Assembly (NCBI GenBank): GCA_902471875.1
Contig: CABRLN010000028.1
Coordinates: 1-31,265, forward strand
Direction: 5' to 3'
From: an uncultured Clostridium sp.
Lineage (GTDB): Bacteria; Bacillota; Clostridia; Oscillospirales; Acutalibacteraceae
DNA length: 31,265 nt
In this document: positions 14,294-23,778 of the stretch, piece by piece
Layout: each line of letters opens with the position of its first letter
Position numbering within the stretch: the first letter of the stretch is position 1
The notes under the pieces: generated by a model
What the model saw: the letters and a program-made list of their open reading frames with translations, nothing else
What the model was told of the DNA's origin: nothing
Database searches by the model: none
Program-made: the position numbers and the translations under genes

Positions 14294-15295
14294 TCATTTT
14301 ATATTTTCTCCATTTACTTTATGTGAGTATGATTTTTTACACAGTAAAAGAGCATCTCCATTTTCAACAACAATCATGTCTTTTACTCCTATTAATACTA
14401 CTTTCTTTTTATTTTCAGATATAACTAAATTGCCGCTTGACTGAATCATAGTTTCATTATCTGATAAAATGTTATTGTTTTTATCTTTTTTAAATACATC
14501 GTAAAAAGAATCAAAATTACCCATGTCGTTCCAGCCCAAATTTATTGGAACTACTGCAGCTTTTTCAGTTTTTTCCATTAACCCATAATCAATTGAAACA
14601 CCTTCAGTAATTTTTTCAAATCCTTTTGTAATTTCAGATAAATTTTGAAATGCATTATAAATTTGTGGTGCATACTTTTTTACTTCTTTTATAAAAAGTG
14701 CAGAGTTAAATAAAAAAATTCCACTATTCCATAAATAGCCCTTTTCTATGTATTCACGAGCAAGCATTTCATTGGGTTTCTCCTTAAATTCCTTTACAGT
14801 AAAGCCATTATATTTACTTTCATCAGGACAAATATATCCATACTGTGTGTGCGGTGTACTTGGACAAATTCCAAATGTAACTATATATTCCTTTGCAAGT
14901 TTTTGAGTCTTTTTAATTTCCTTCACCCATTGATCTTGATTAGAATTTTTTTGATCTGACGGCAAAACCAGCACATTATCTTCTTCCTTGCAAGAGCATA
15001 TTACCCCATAATATATAGACGGTAATGTATTTTTCTTTAAAGGTTCAATAAGTATATTTTCTGTTCGATAAGCTTCTTGAACTTCTTTTATTTGATGTAT
15101 AACCATATCCTTATATTTTACATTTGTCAATATAAAAATATCTTTTATATCAGTAATTTTAGATGCCCATAAAAACACATCTTGCAACAGAGAAATATCC
15201 GAATTCATTAATTTTAAAAATTGCTTCGGACATTTTTCTGTACTAAGGGGCCATAATCTGCTTCCGCTGCCTCCTGCCAATATTAATACTTTCAT
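14294..15295 (-). CDS. manC: Mannose-1-phosphate guanylyltransferase (GDP-mannose pyrophosphorylase)
   Basis: The enzyme makes GDP-mannose from GTP and mannose-1-phosphate. The 333-residue protein begins with the nucleotidyltransferase signature LILAGGSGSRLWPLS followed by PKQFLKL, then shows VLPSDQ, YGYIC, FKEKP, YLWNSGIFLF and LGWNDMGNFDSFYDV, all characteristic of the ManC group. It is the short form: the C-terminal cupin isomerase domain of longer ManC proteins is missing, and that activity is supplied by the separate manA gene in the same array. AAGGAGG precedes the start. Its product feeds the GDP-mannose dehydratase encoded about 10 kb upstream in the transcript. The Gln in PSDQ, where many have His, is worth noting. 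Confidence 0.93.
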   Translation of the reverse strand: MKVLILAGGSGSRLWPLSTEKCPKQFLKLMNSDISLLQDVFLWASKITDIKDIFILTNVKYKDMVIHQIKEVQEAYRTENILIEPLKKNTLPSIYYGVICSCKEEDNVLVLPSDQKNSNQDQWVKEIKKTQKLAKEYIVTFGICPSTPHTQYGYICPDESKYNGFTVKEFKEKPNEMLAREYIEKGYLWNSGIFLFNSALFIKEVKKYAPQIYNAFQNLSEITKGFEKITEGVSIDYGLMEKTEKAAVVPINLGWNDMGNFDSFYDVFKKDKNNNILSDNETMIQSSGNLVISENKKKVVLIGVKDMIVVENGDALLLCKKSYSHKVNGENIK

Positions 15296-15361
15296 TACCC
15301 TACCTCCTTATACTTGACATTTTAAATTTCTTATCCTAACCGATACTATTACTTTTATTTA

Positions 15362-16243
15362 TTAATATAATTTTGATTTTTCATTAAACAATGATACAGA
15401 CCAATGTTCAATATGTGAAACCGTTTCTTCAGGCTTTATAATCTGAAGCTTTCCCACAGACTCTATCTCCAACATATCCTTACAAGTATAAATTTCAATG
15501 TTAGAGCCGTAACTAGGATAATGTACATTGCATTCGGAAGAAAATTCTTTTTTAAACATCACCCCGTCAATTACATATCCTGCCCAACCGTCTTCACAAA
15601 AATATCCTATTTTAAATTCTCTGTCTTCTTCTGTAGCATGTACCAAAAAATAATCTTGTTTTATCTCAAATCGGCTGTCATTTAGTTGCGTATAAGGCCA
15701 AATAGATAATGCCGTATTTGCACTTAATCCGCTATGCTTTTTACATTGCGGCAATATACATACACCTCCCGGTCTTACTGCTGTAGATGCCCAAGGAGAG
15801 CATTTAATGGCAAATGCACCTTTGTTTGTCAGATAATATGTTACTGTTATTTTATCTTCAATAAATTCTATCACCATTTGTTTCTGCAAATTGGTCCATT
15901 TTTCAATTGGAGAAGTAAAAATAAACTTGTTACCCTCTTGCCTAAAATCAACTTGATTGTTATCTGGATAATATGTTCTTACATCTGTTTCAGGCGCTAC
16001 CCATAATCTGTGTCCGCCAAATGCATGCCAGCCGTTATTTGCACCAAAGATATTCAATTTTTCTTCAGGTACCGAAACTTCATCTTTTACATCTTCAAAA
16101 AAAATATTTTCTTTGTCTTTAAAAAATAATCCTATAATACGCGGACCTTTATCAATCATTACCTGTAATTCTACATCATCGTTACACAGACTAACTACAC
16201 GTCCCCATAATTCGTGTTGAATAATTTCACTTTTTATCAACAT
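15362..16243 (-). CDS. DUF4380-like protein with a galactose-mutarotase-type fold, unknown function
   Basis: This 293-residue protein has no signal peptide or membrane span. Its pattern of short beta strands, with NGWHAFGGHRLWVAPE (about 69-84) and CSPWASTAVRPGG near the middle, matches the DUF4380 group, which is related in fold to aldose-1-epimerases. GGHRLW and WAPE-like phrases are the usual marks. The likely ligand is a sugar, but no reaction is established. It lies between the glycosyltransferase-like gene and manC with a GGAGG site, so it is co-expressed with GDP-sugar and glucan genes. It might be a mutarotase or a sugar-binding enzyme for a product of the array. Family assignment is by eye. 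Confidence 0.75.
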   Translation of the reverse strand: MLIKSEIIQHELWGRVVSLCNDDVELQVMIDKGPRIIGLFFKDKENIFFEDVKDEVSVPEEKLNIFGANNGWHAFGGHRLWVAPETDVRTYYPDNNQVDFRQEGNKFIFTSPIEKWTNLQKQMVIEFIEDKITVTYYLTNKGAFAIKCSPWASTAVRPGGVCILPQCKKHSGLSANTALSIWPYTQLNDSRFEIKQDYFLVHATEEDREFKIGYFCEDGWAGYVIDGVMFKKEFSSECNVHYPSYGSNIEIYTCKDMLEIESVGKLQIIKPEETVSHIEHWSVSLFNEKSKLY

Positions 16244-16255
16244 AATCGCCTCCTG

Positions 16256-17392
16256 CTATTTGTTAATTAAGTCTATAATCTTATTACAAAGATGTTTTGT
16301 GTCGTTTTTAATTGTATATAATTTATCAGTTTGAATTAGTGTTGCAGCCCTTTCTTTTAAAAGAGTATAATTAAGTTCTTTCAATTCATTCTGTTTTAAC
16401 TTTACAGCCAATCTTCTTGAACAAAGTGTTTCAATTGTATTTGTGTCATCATCAACACCTTCTCTTTCAATCAAAAACAAATATCTGTGTGCAACCAAAG
16501 CTTCTGCTACCGAACTCCACCCGGCTTTGGACACTACCATATCTGCTGCTGCAATGTATGACTGGGTATCTTCTACATTATAAGGAATTTTTTGAAGAAT
16601 ATAATTTTTCTGCGAATCTTCATTAATACTTACCCCTTGTGTATAAAGAACTACACCCTTAAAATTAGTCAAACGTATAGGCGGCAAATTGGCCGATTGA
16701 CCTAACGTAAGAAGAAGAATTTCAGGAAATCTTTCTAAACCGGTTTTTTTTGCGTACAACATTTTGCACTGTTCACGAATTTCATGAACACGTGATTTTA
16801 AAACAGGTCTTGAAACAATAAAATTACTTTCTTCTGTTCTTTTTTGCGGTGCTCCAGAAAATGCTAACGATAAATCATATTTTATGTAATAATATCCCAA
16901 TGAATATAATTCTTTCATTTTTTGAATAATTTCTTCGTCTGCACCAATTCCCAAATATTGGTCAACCCAAGTAAAATTAGCAATACCAATTGTTTTTACA
17001 GATAAATTTTTGCCCACCAAAAATGCCAATGCAGATATGTCTGATACAATTAAAACAACATTACAAAATTTTAGTTTTTCTGCTTCTAATTCTGCAATTT
17101 GAGGGTAGCTGTTTAATAGCTTTTTTACTTCACTATTTGTTGTTTCTAAATTAACACACAGAGAATTTTCTTTATTAATTAAACCAACATCTGTCTTTTG
17201 AACACTATAACACACCCTGTTTGCATATTTGTGCAGGTATATTTTTGCATAAGAAATCTGCAATTCTCCGGAACATAAATATATATAATAAGACGTATGC
17301 TGCAATAAATACTCTATTAATGCCAAACTGCGGGTTAAATGTCCAAATCCATGAGAAGAGATATAAAATGCAATGCACTCTTTTTTATTCAT
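16256..17392 (-). CDS. GT-B fold glycosyltransferase-like protein
   Basis: This 378-residue protein begins with FYISSHGFGHLTRSLALIEYL, a glycine/histidine loop like that of GT28/MurG-type enzymes and of the glycosyltransferase-like domain found in L-arabinokinases. The C-terminal half has the donor-binding block DMVVSKAGWSSVAEAL followed by LFLIEREGVDDD, as in the same group. There is no membrane segment, so it is soluble or peripheral. A TTG start at 17401 is possible, but it is two bases from the GGGAGA site, so I use the ATG at 17392. Gene order places it after the aminotransferase, suggesting that it uses or modifies the sugar made there. Donor and acceptor are unknown. Confidence 0.8.
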   Translation of the reverse strand: MNKKECIAFYISSHGFGHLTRSLALIEYLLQHTSYYIYLCSGELQISYAKIYLHKYANRVCYSVQKTDVGLINKENSLCVNLETTNSEVKKLLNSYPQIAELEAEKLKFCNVVLIVSDISALAFLVGKNLSVKTIGIANFTWVDQYLGIGADEEIIQKMKELYSLGYYYIKYDLSLAFSGAPQKRTEESNFIVSRPVLKSRVHEIREQCKMLYAKKTGLERFPEILLLTLGQSANLPPIRLTNFKGVVLYTQGVSINEDSQKNYILQKIPYNVEDTQSYIAAADMVVSKAGWSSVAEALVAHRYLFLIEREGVDDDTNTIETLCSRRLAVKLKQNELKELNYTLLKERAATLIQTDKLYTIKNDTKHLCNKIIDLINK

Positions 17393-17408
17393 ACTGCCCA
17401 ATTCTCCC

Positions 17409-18578
17409 TTACTTTTTACTATTTATAATGGCTTGTACCACCTGCTCTACCTCATCTCCTGTCATAGAACTGCTGCAAGGAATATTCAGAACACTACTTG
17501 AATAATCAAGGGCAACTTCAATATTATATGCCATATTGTGTACATACGGTTTTTGCCTATGAACCAAGCCCCAAACCGGTCGTGTCTGGATCTTTTGCTC
17601 CATTAATTTATCCATAAGCTGATCTCTGGATATGCCAAATTCCGGATCTACCTTTAAAGAATAAAACCAGTAATTAGGTCTGCAATTTGGGTTAAAAGGA
17701 AGTAATTTTACTCCTTTTACTCCTTCTAAAAATTTTGCATACAACACATAATTTCGTTTTCTTGAGGTAATAAATCCTTCTAATTGTTCCATCTGTGCAA
17801 TTCCAACCGCTGCCTGTATGTTATTCATCAGATAATTATATCCTGCCTTATCATGAAAATATCTAAGTGGGTCATCCTTAGCCTGTGTACTTAAATACAC
17901 CGCTTCTTTTGCCAAATCATCATCTTTTACTACTAAAGTTCCTCCGCTTCCGCATGTAATAATTTTATTAGAATTATAAGAAAATACACCGCAGTCACCT
18001 ATAGTTCCGGCAAACCTTCCTTTATATTTTCCTGATGTATAATATGTTCCTAATGCCTGTGCGGCGTCTTCTATTACTTTAAGATGATATGTATCCGCAA
18101 TTTGCATAATGGTTTCTATATCTGCCATATTACCAAAAACATGTGTAACAACAATTGCAGAAATCTTTTGATTTGTTTCTTTACAATACAAACCTTTTTC
18201 TGTAAAAGTACATTCCCTTTCACAAAACTGCCTTAGTTTCTTTGTGTCCATACTTCCATATAAATCACAGTCCATAAAAATAGGAACTGCACCTACATGT
18301 TTTACACAGTTTACAGAAGCAATAAATGTAAGAGTTGGTACAATAACAGCATCTCCCGGATTAATTCCCATCAAAATCATTGCCATGTGCAGGGCTGCTG
18401 TGGCATTTTGCATTGGAATAGCATTTTTAGCATCAACATATTTCTCAACTTTCTTCTTAAAATCACCTACAAACGGACCTGTAACAGATACCCATTGACT
18501 ATCAATGGCTTGTGTAACATACTTTTTTTCATCACCTTTCAAACAAGGCTCAGATAACGGAATTTTAAATTGTGACAT
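17409..18578 (-). CDS. DegT/DnrJ/EryC1-family sugar aminotransferase (LegC-like)
   Basis: These pyridoxal-phosphate enzymes put an amino group on a keto-sugar nucleotide. The 389-residue protein shows IPLSEPCLKGDEKKYV at the start, ATAALHMAM, the HVFGN and VIEDAAQALG cofactor-binding stretch, the Schiff-base Lys (K205) in SYNSNKIITCGSGG, TQAKDDPLRY and GYNYLMNNIQAAVGIAQMEQL. The last phrases are typical of the LegC subgroup. The start at 18578 follows AAAGGAG with good spacing; a TTG six codons earlier lies inside that region. In this array the 4-keto product of Gmd (GDP-4-keto-6-deoxymannose) is a possible substrate, which would give a GDP-amino sugar, but LegC relatives usually work on UDP or GDP N-acetyl sugars, so the substrate is open. 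Confidence 0.88.
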   Translation of the reverse strand: MSQFKIPLSEPCLKGDEKKYVTQAIDSQWVSVTGPFVGDFKKKVEKYVDAKNAIPMQNATAALHMAMILMGINPGDAVIVPTLTFIASVNCVKHVGAVPIFMDCDLYGSMDTKKLRQFCERECTFTEKGLYCKETNQKISAIVVTHVFGNMADIETIMQIADTYHLKVIEDAAQALGTYYTSGKYKGRFAGTIGDCGVFSYNSNKIITCGSGGTLVVKDDDLAKEAVYLSTQAKDDPLRYFHDKAGYNYLMNNIQAAVGIAQMEQLEGFITSRKRNYVLYAKFLEGVKGVKLLPFNPNCRPNYWFYSLKVDPEFGISRDQLMDKLMEQKIQTRPVWGLVHRQKPYVHNMAYNIEVALDYSSSVLNIPCSSSMTGDEVEQVVQAIINSKK

Positions 18579-18599
18579 TTTTTCTTCTCCTTTCAAACA

Positions 18600-20786
18600 T
18601 TATAATTCTACTTTTGTATTGTCAATATTTAATGCGACATTATCTATAATTTTCACATTTCCGGATTTATCTACTATTTTTATTCGCACATTTTTTTCTT
18701 TTTTTACTCCGTCAAAATACAAGACTGATTGACACAATGTTATTTTTATTTCTTCATAATCACCCTGAAGATATGCATTTGTTTCTCCGTCGTCATTATA
18801 CCAAAGTGATGTACTTTCTGTTTCAGGATCAACAACAAGTATCTCATTCTTAAATATCATAACAGAACCCGATTTAATATATACCGGTATTCTATCAATA
18901 CAGGAATTAACATAAATTTCTCCGGATTTTACAGGTTGAAGGGTATAAAAATCGAACCAATCTCCTTTAGGAAGATATACATATTTTTTATTTTCTTCAT
19001 TAATACGTTTATAAATAGGAGCAACCAAAAGACTATCTCCAAAATAATACTGTTTGTTTATTTTCCATGCCTTTTCATCATCAGGATGCTCCATAAACAT
19101 CGGCCGCATAATTGGAATGCCATTTTTATATGTCTGATAAGCCGCAGTATATATGTAAGGAAGCAAATTATCTCTAAGCTTTACAAGTTCTACAATCAGC
19201 TCAGTAGTTTTTCCTCCGTAACACCATGGTTCTCTTGGTGTCTTTTTACCATGTGTTCTAAACACCGGTGTAAAACACGCAAACTGCAACCAACGAATAT
19301 ACAGTTCTTCCTCCGGTAGTTTTAACTGGCTTAAAAAGCCTCCGGCATCACTGCCCCAATATGAAAAACCTGTTAAACCTGCATTAATTCCTATTGCAAT
19401 CTGTTTTTCTAAATTAGTAAATGTAGAAGAACTGTCACCTGACCAAACAGATACATTATACTTAGCTGTACCGGTATATCCGCATCGGCTTAAAATAAAC
19501 AAGCGATCATTTGGGCAAACCTTTTGAACTGCATTATAAATCAGCTTAATCCATTCATTTGCAAAATGAAGATGAAACTCTTCTTCCGGATATTGATTAA
19601 AATAGGTTTGCGGCGGAACATTTTCCGGTTCACCTAAATCCAGCCAAAATCCATCTAATCCCTTCTTTTTCATTTGGACATATTTTTCACCAATAATTTT
19701 GTCCGCATTCTCTGCAATAGGATTAATAATGGAACCATACAGTGAATCTTTACACCACCAATCACCCCAAATCATTGTGACTGGTTTTGTAACTTCTTTT
19801 ATACGTTTAGCAAAAATTCCTGCATCATCAAATTCTGCATAATTTTTACAGTCTTTAGTATAATAAGGCTGAGAAATTGTTAACAGCTTTATATTTCTTT
19901 TCTTTAAATCATCACACATTTTTTCATAATTAGGAAAACGCTCTCTGTTCCAATCTAAATCGCCCATATATTTATACCAATGATAGTCAATTACAATAGC
20001 GCTTACAGGAAGATTGTATTGGTCAAACTTTTCAAGCAAATCATAAATTTCCTCTTCACTTTCATATCCAAATTTAGATTGTATATAACCAAAAGCCCAT
20101 TTTGGAAGTAAAGAATTTGATTCAGAAAATGTATAAAACTTTGAGATTAATTTTCGCGGAGATGATTCCGAATACATATAACAGTCAAAGTACAGTTCTT
20201 TTGTTTTGTAATATACATTAAAAATTTCATCTGATACCTTTTCAAACTTTATTACATCATTACCATTTGCATTGTAATAAACAGCATATCCCTTTTTTGT
20301 AAAATAAAATGGAATATAAAGCAATTCCTGATTTCCTAAATCAGCCGTATGATATAATGTAAATTCGTGATTTTCTAACGATATGGTATCCGACGCTTCT
20401 CCCATACCAAAAAACATTTCCTGATTAAAATAAGTACGTTTTTCTTTAAGGGTTTGAATTAATCCTACACGATCCCACTCAGATTCAATGGCAACAAAGG
20501 CACCATTTTTATCATATACAATTTCTAACTCTGACCGATAAATTATTTTTCTATCTGCTGTAAATAAGGAATATCCGTTACTTTCTTTTTTTACCCAAAA
20601 TTCTCCTATACAAAATTCTTCAGAATCTTTTATTTCCACCAATTTTGCAGGCTTATGGATTTTAAATGGGTTTTCTGTATATTCCTCATTTGCAACATTA
20701 CACTTAATGCACAAATAATTATCTTCTGTTAAATAAAATTCTATAAAAATCCCATTTTCAGTTTGAAAACAAACACTAGTATTCAT
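18600..20786 (-). CDS. Glycoside hydrolase family 31 alpha-glucosidase/alpha-xylosidase
   Basis: GH31 enzymes release sugars from the non-reducing ends of alpha-glycosides by a retaining mechanism. The 728-residue protein has an N-terminal beta domain (about 1-225), then a TIM barrel with the nucleophile D383 in GFWLDLGEP and the acid/base D451 in WSGDSSS, and a C-terminal beta domain. GINAGLTGFSYWGSDAGGF and PVFRTHGKK are family phrases. No signal peptide is seen, so it is intracellular and acts on imported or stored oligosaccharides. GAGGTAACAAC precedes the ATG. Its exact bond preference (alpha-1,4, alpha-1,6, xyloside, or a sulfoquinovoside-like glycoside) cannot be read from motifs alone. 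Between two MalQ genes and glgP, maltodextrin or isomaltose use is the simplest role. Confidence 0.92.
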   Translation of the reverse strand: MNTSVCFQTENGIFIEFYLTEDNYLCIKCNVANEEYTENPFKIHKPAKLVEIKDSEEFCIGEFWVKKESNGYSLFTADRKIIYRSELEIVYDKNGAFVAIESEWDRVGLIQTLKEKRTYFNQEMFFGMGEASDTISLENHEFTLYHTADLGNQELLYIPFYFTKKGYAVYYNANGNDVIKFEKVSDEIFNVYYKTKELYFDCYMYSESSPRKLISKFYTFSESNSLLPKWAFGYIQSKFGYESEEEIYDLLEKFDQYNLPVSAIVIDYHWYKYMGDLDWNRERFPNYEKMCDDLKKRNIKLLTISQPYYTKDCKNYAEFDDAGIFAKRIKEVTKPVTMIWGDWWCKDSLYGSIINPIAENADKIIGEKYVQMKKKGLDGFWLDLGEPENVPPQTYFNQYPEEEFHLHFANEWIKLIYNAVQKVCPNDRLFILSRCGYTGTAKYNVSVWSGDSSSTFTNLEKQIAIGINAGLTGFSYWGSDAGGFLSQLKLPEEELYIRWLQFACFTPVFRTHGKKTPREPWCYGGKTTELIVELVKLRDNLLPYIYTAAYQTYKNGIPIMRPMFMEHPDDEKAWKINKQYYFGDSLLVAPIYKRINEENKKYVYLPKGDWFDFYTLQPVKSGEIYVNSCIDRIPVYIKSGSVMIFKNEILVVDPETESTSLWYNDDGETNAYLQGDYEEIKITLCQSVLYFDGVKKEKNVRIKIVDKSGNVKIIDNVALNIDNTKVEL

Positions 20787-20804
20787 GTTGTTACCTCCTA
20801 TACA

Positions 20805-22331
20805 CTATTGTGCTCTACCATACAATTCTGTTAATTCTGCCAATTTTTTTGCACTGCGCAGATTTAAATCTTTCTCTAAATAACGCCACTTCCAACTTTT
20901 GCCTAACGTACCGGGATAGTTCATACGTCCCTCTTCCCCCAACTCAAGAATATCCTGAAGAGGAATAATGGCAACACTTGCAACCGAAGACAACAGAAGG
21001 CGAATCATTTCCCAACAAATATCTTCCTTTGTACACTTTTTATGAATATAGTTTTCAAAGTTTTCTATTTCACTTGAATCTATACTTTCATCTTCAAACC
21101 ACTGTTTAACTGTCATAGTGTCATGTGTACCGGTATATACTATTGAATTTGGCAAATAATTATGCGGTAAAAATTCAGGATGATAACCTGAAGTATTCTT
21201 GTTTTTAAATCCTAATTGCAAAATCCTCATACCCGGTAATGAAAAAGAGTCCCGTAAATCTTCCAAATCTTTATCAACATTTCCCAAGTCTTCCACAATA
21301 ATAGGCATGTCTTGTATATTCTTCTGAAAGCTTTTCAACAAATCCATTCCAGGTGCAGAAAAATATTCTCCATTTGCCGCACTAGCATTTCGGGCCGGTA
21401 TAGCATAATAACTGCTAAAACCTTTAAAATGGTCAATACGCAAGTAGTCCACCATTTTTAATGTAAACTGTACTCTTTTATTCCACCAATCAAAATTTGT
21501 GTCTTTATGCGCTTTCCAGTTATACAGCGGATTACCCCAAATTTGTCCGTTTTTTGCAAAATAATCAGGTGGAACTCCGGCTACATTTTTGCACCGCAAA
21601 TCTTCATCTAAATCAAATAATTTCGGTGATGACCACACATCTGCACTTTCATAATCCACATAAATCGGAATATCTCCTATAATTTTAATCCCGTTATTAT
21701 TTGCATATTGTTTCAGTGCTTTCCATTGTTTGAAAAACAAAAATTGTATAAATTTAGACGACTCATATATATCAAAATATTCTGCACATAAGTGTTTCAA
21801 AGCATCAGGATTTCTTTTTTTTATATCTGAATCCCAAGCAGACCAATTCTGCGTACCAAACCTTTTTGCTGCAACTTTAAAAGCAGCATAATCATCTAAC
21901 CAATATTGATTTTCTTTTATAAAAGTTTGGTACTCTTTATTTAGCAACGTGTTTTGCGGTAATTCTTTAAACTTTTTATATGCTGTCATAAGCAATTTGT
22001 ACTTTAGCACCTTCACAGCTTCATAATTTACTTCTTTATGTAAATAATCAGTTTCAAAGGGTAAGTCGTCAAAAGAAAGAAGACCAGCATCCATAAGTTG
22101 TTCTATACTAATCATTAACCAATTTCCTGCAAAAGCAGAACAACATTTATAAGGCGAATTTTCTTCCCCAATTTCGCCTGTCGGCAAAATCTGCCAGTAC
22201 ATTTGTTTTGCACGTTTTAGAAAATTAACAAATTTATATGCCTCTTTTCCTAAATCACCAATTCCAAATAACCCTGGTAAAGAAGTAATATGTAACAGTA
22301 CTCCACTGCCTCTTTTTAATTTTGTTTCCAT
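20805..22331 (-). CDS. malQ: 4-alpha-glucanotransferase (amylomaltase), second copy
   Basis: This second GH77 enzyme has 508 residues and the same plan as the copy at 12754: RGSGVLLHITSLPGLFGIGDLG, GDIPIYVDYESADVW, Asp in RIDHFKGFSSYYAIPA, Glu in IIVEDLGNV, and YTGTHDTMT (the first copy has THDNDT). The two sequences differ throughout, so this is an old paralogue or a separately acquired gene, not a recent duplication. The ATG at 22331 is used because AAGGAG is correctly spaced; a GTG three codons upstream would lie two bases from it. It precedes the GH31 gene by 18 bp. The pair may handle chains of different length or branching; this is inference. Confidence 0.93.
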   Translation of the reverse strand: METKLKRGSGVLLHITSLPGLFGIGDLGKEAYKFVNFLKRAKQMYWQILPTGEIGEENSPYKCCSAFAGNWLMISIEQLMDAGLLSFDDLPFETDYLHKEVNYEAVKVLKYKLLMTAYKKFKELPQNTLLNKEYQTFIKENQYWLDDYAAFKVAAKRFGTQNWSAWDSDIKKRNPDALKHLCAEYFDIYESSKFIQFLFFKQWKALKQYANNNGIKIIGDIPIYVDYESADVWSSPKLFDLDEDLRCKNVAGVPPDYFAKNGQIWGNPLYNWKAHKDTNFDWWNKRVQFTLKMVDYLRIDHFKGFSSYYAIPARNASAANGEYFSAPGMDLLKSFQKNIQDMPIIVEDLGNVDKDLEDLRDSFSLPGMRILQLGFKNKNTSGYHPEFLPHNYLPNSIVYTGTHDTMTVKQWFEDESIDSSEIENFENYIHKKCTKEDICWEMIRLLLSSVASVAIIPLQDILELGEEGRMNYPGTLGKSWKWRYLEKDLNLRSAKKLAELTELYGRAQ

Positions 22332-22350
22332 TGAATTCACTCCTTTATCA

Positions 22351-23727
22351 CTACATCGAAATATCTTCTACCAAATTCTTTGCCCAGTCACCTTTTTTAA
22401 CTTTTCTTAAACCAAGTATTAAGCGTACCACCTCTTCCAAGGAAATCATAAAATAAACCCAGTATATTGGAAAATGAAACAACATAACGCTTATGAAAGC
22501 AATTGGCACACCAATACACCACATACCGATAATATCTAAAAACAAAATATAACGAGTATTGCCGCCGCTTTGTATAATGCCCTGGCCTATAACCATATTT
22601 AACACTCGTACACATAAAAACAATGCGGCAACCAAAACTAAATTATGACTTATTTCAAAAACAACATCATTAATATTATATATACTAAGATACCAATTAG
22701 ATGATACGGCTAATATTACAGCAATAATCAGTGTTAATATTGTAGAAATTTTTAAAATTCGTACCGCATATTTTTTTGCAACATCAATTTCCTTGCCTCC
22801 CAGTTTTACTCCCAAAATAATGGCGGTAGCACTGCTTATACCATTAAACAGCCCAATAGAAAAACCCTGTAAAGGAAACATAATGGATATTGCTGCCATT
22901 TCGTCTGTACCCATATTACCGTATAAGCTGGAATATATTGTATCTGATGATACAAAAACCACATTCAGAATAAAAAGAGGCCAAATTGATTTTAAGCACC
23001 GCTTAATAAAAGTAACATCCAGTTTATTTCTAAATACGTCAAGTATGTTAAATCTTACATCTGACTTAATATGAACAACAGTAATAAGTATAACTGTTTC
23101 TACAACACGTGCCACTACAGTAGCATATGCTGCTCCATATACACCCATTGGTTCTAAACCAAACTTGCCAAAAATAAGTATGTAATTTAACATAGTATTC
23201 AAAACAATGGAAATAATTCCTGTAATCATCGGTACTTTTACCCGACAGGTACTCCGTAACAGTGTAGCATATATATTTGTTAATAATACAGGCAATGCAC
23301 TTATAAGATAAATCTTTTGTACTACCGCCCCCTGTTCAATTACATTGGAATCAGCAGAAAACACTCGTATGCTTTGTTGCGGAAAAATAGCTACAAGCAA
23401 AAAAAATGCAGCAAATACAATTCCACCCATAAAAATTGGTAGCTTTAATGTTTTTACAATGTTGGACATTTCTTTTTTACCCCAAAATTGTGCAATAAAA
23501 ATTCCCACTCCGCCGGTAATTGCTACCACTAAGTATTGATATACAATAAAAAATTTATTTCCAATTGCTATAGACGAAATTGCTTGTTCTCCCAGTTGTC
23601 CTACCATCATCTGGTCAATAATAGTAAGTGCCGACTGAATAAGACTTTGCAGCGTAATAGGAAATGCTATCTTCAATAACATTTTATAAAACGATTCCGT
23701 TTGGGAAGCTCGAATATTTTGACTCAT
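22351..23727 (-). CDS. MATE-family multidrug/oligosaccharide exporter-like protein
   Basis: This 458-residue integral membrane protein has about twelve hydrophobic segments in two similar halves. It carries MATE landmarks such as KIAFPITLQSLIQSALTIID with MVGQLGEQAISSIAIGN, and VGIFIAQFWGKK in the first half, mirrored by FPLQGFSIGLFNGISSATAIILGVKLGGK in the second. MATE proteins export cationic compounds in exchange for Na+ or H+, and belong to the same superfamily as Wzx flippases. In a GDP-sugar array a glycan or lipid-linked sugar cargo is conceivable, but sequence points to the MATE branch proper. The ATG at 23727 fits the AAAGGA site better than the GTG three codons upstream. The 51-bp gap to fcl is one of the larger ones in the array. 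Confidence 0.9.
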   Translation of the reverse strand: MSQNIRASQTESFYKMLLKIAFPITLQSLIQSALTIIDQMMVGQLGEQAISSIAIGNKFFIVYQYLVVAITGGVGIFIAQFWGKKEMSNIVKTLKLPIFMGGIVFAAFFLLVAIFPQQSIRVFSADSNVIEQGAVVQKIYLISALPVLLTNIYATLLRSTCRVKVPMITGIISIVLNTMLNYILIFGKFGLEPMGVYGAAYATVVARVVETVILITVVHIKSDVRFNILDVFRNKLDVTFIKRCLKSIWPLFILNVVFVSSDTIYSSLYGNMGTDEMAAISIMFPLQGFSIGLFNGISSATAIILGVKLGGKEIDVAKKYAVRILKISTILTLIIAVILAVSSNWYLSIYNINDVVFEISHNLVLVAALFLCVRVLNMVIGQGIIQSGGNTRYILFLDIIGMWCIGVPIAFISVMLFHFPIYWVYFMISLEEVVRLILGLRKVKKGDWAKNLVEDISM

Positions 23728-23778
23728 TTTTAACACTTTCCTTTCTACATTTTACATATGAAATATTTTAAGCAAAAA

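Noticed and set aside
17409..18578. Naming the aminotransferase GDP-perosamine synthase
   Set aside because: The NKIITCGSGG and TQAKDDP phrases fit the LegC-like group better; the GDP-sugar context alone is not enough.
22351..23727. Naming the transporter a Wzx O-antigen flippase
   Set aside because: Its repeated halves and motifs are those of MATE proteins; no Wzy polymerase or chain-length gene is nearby.
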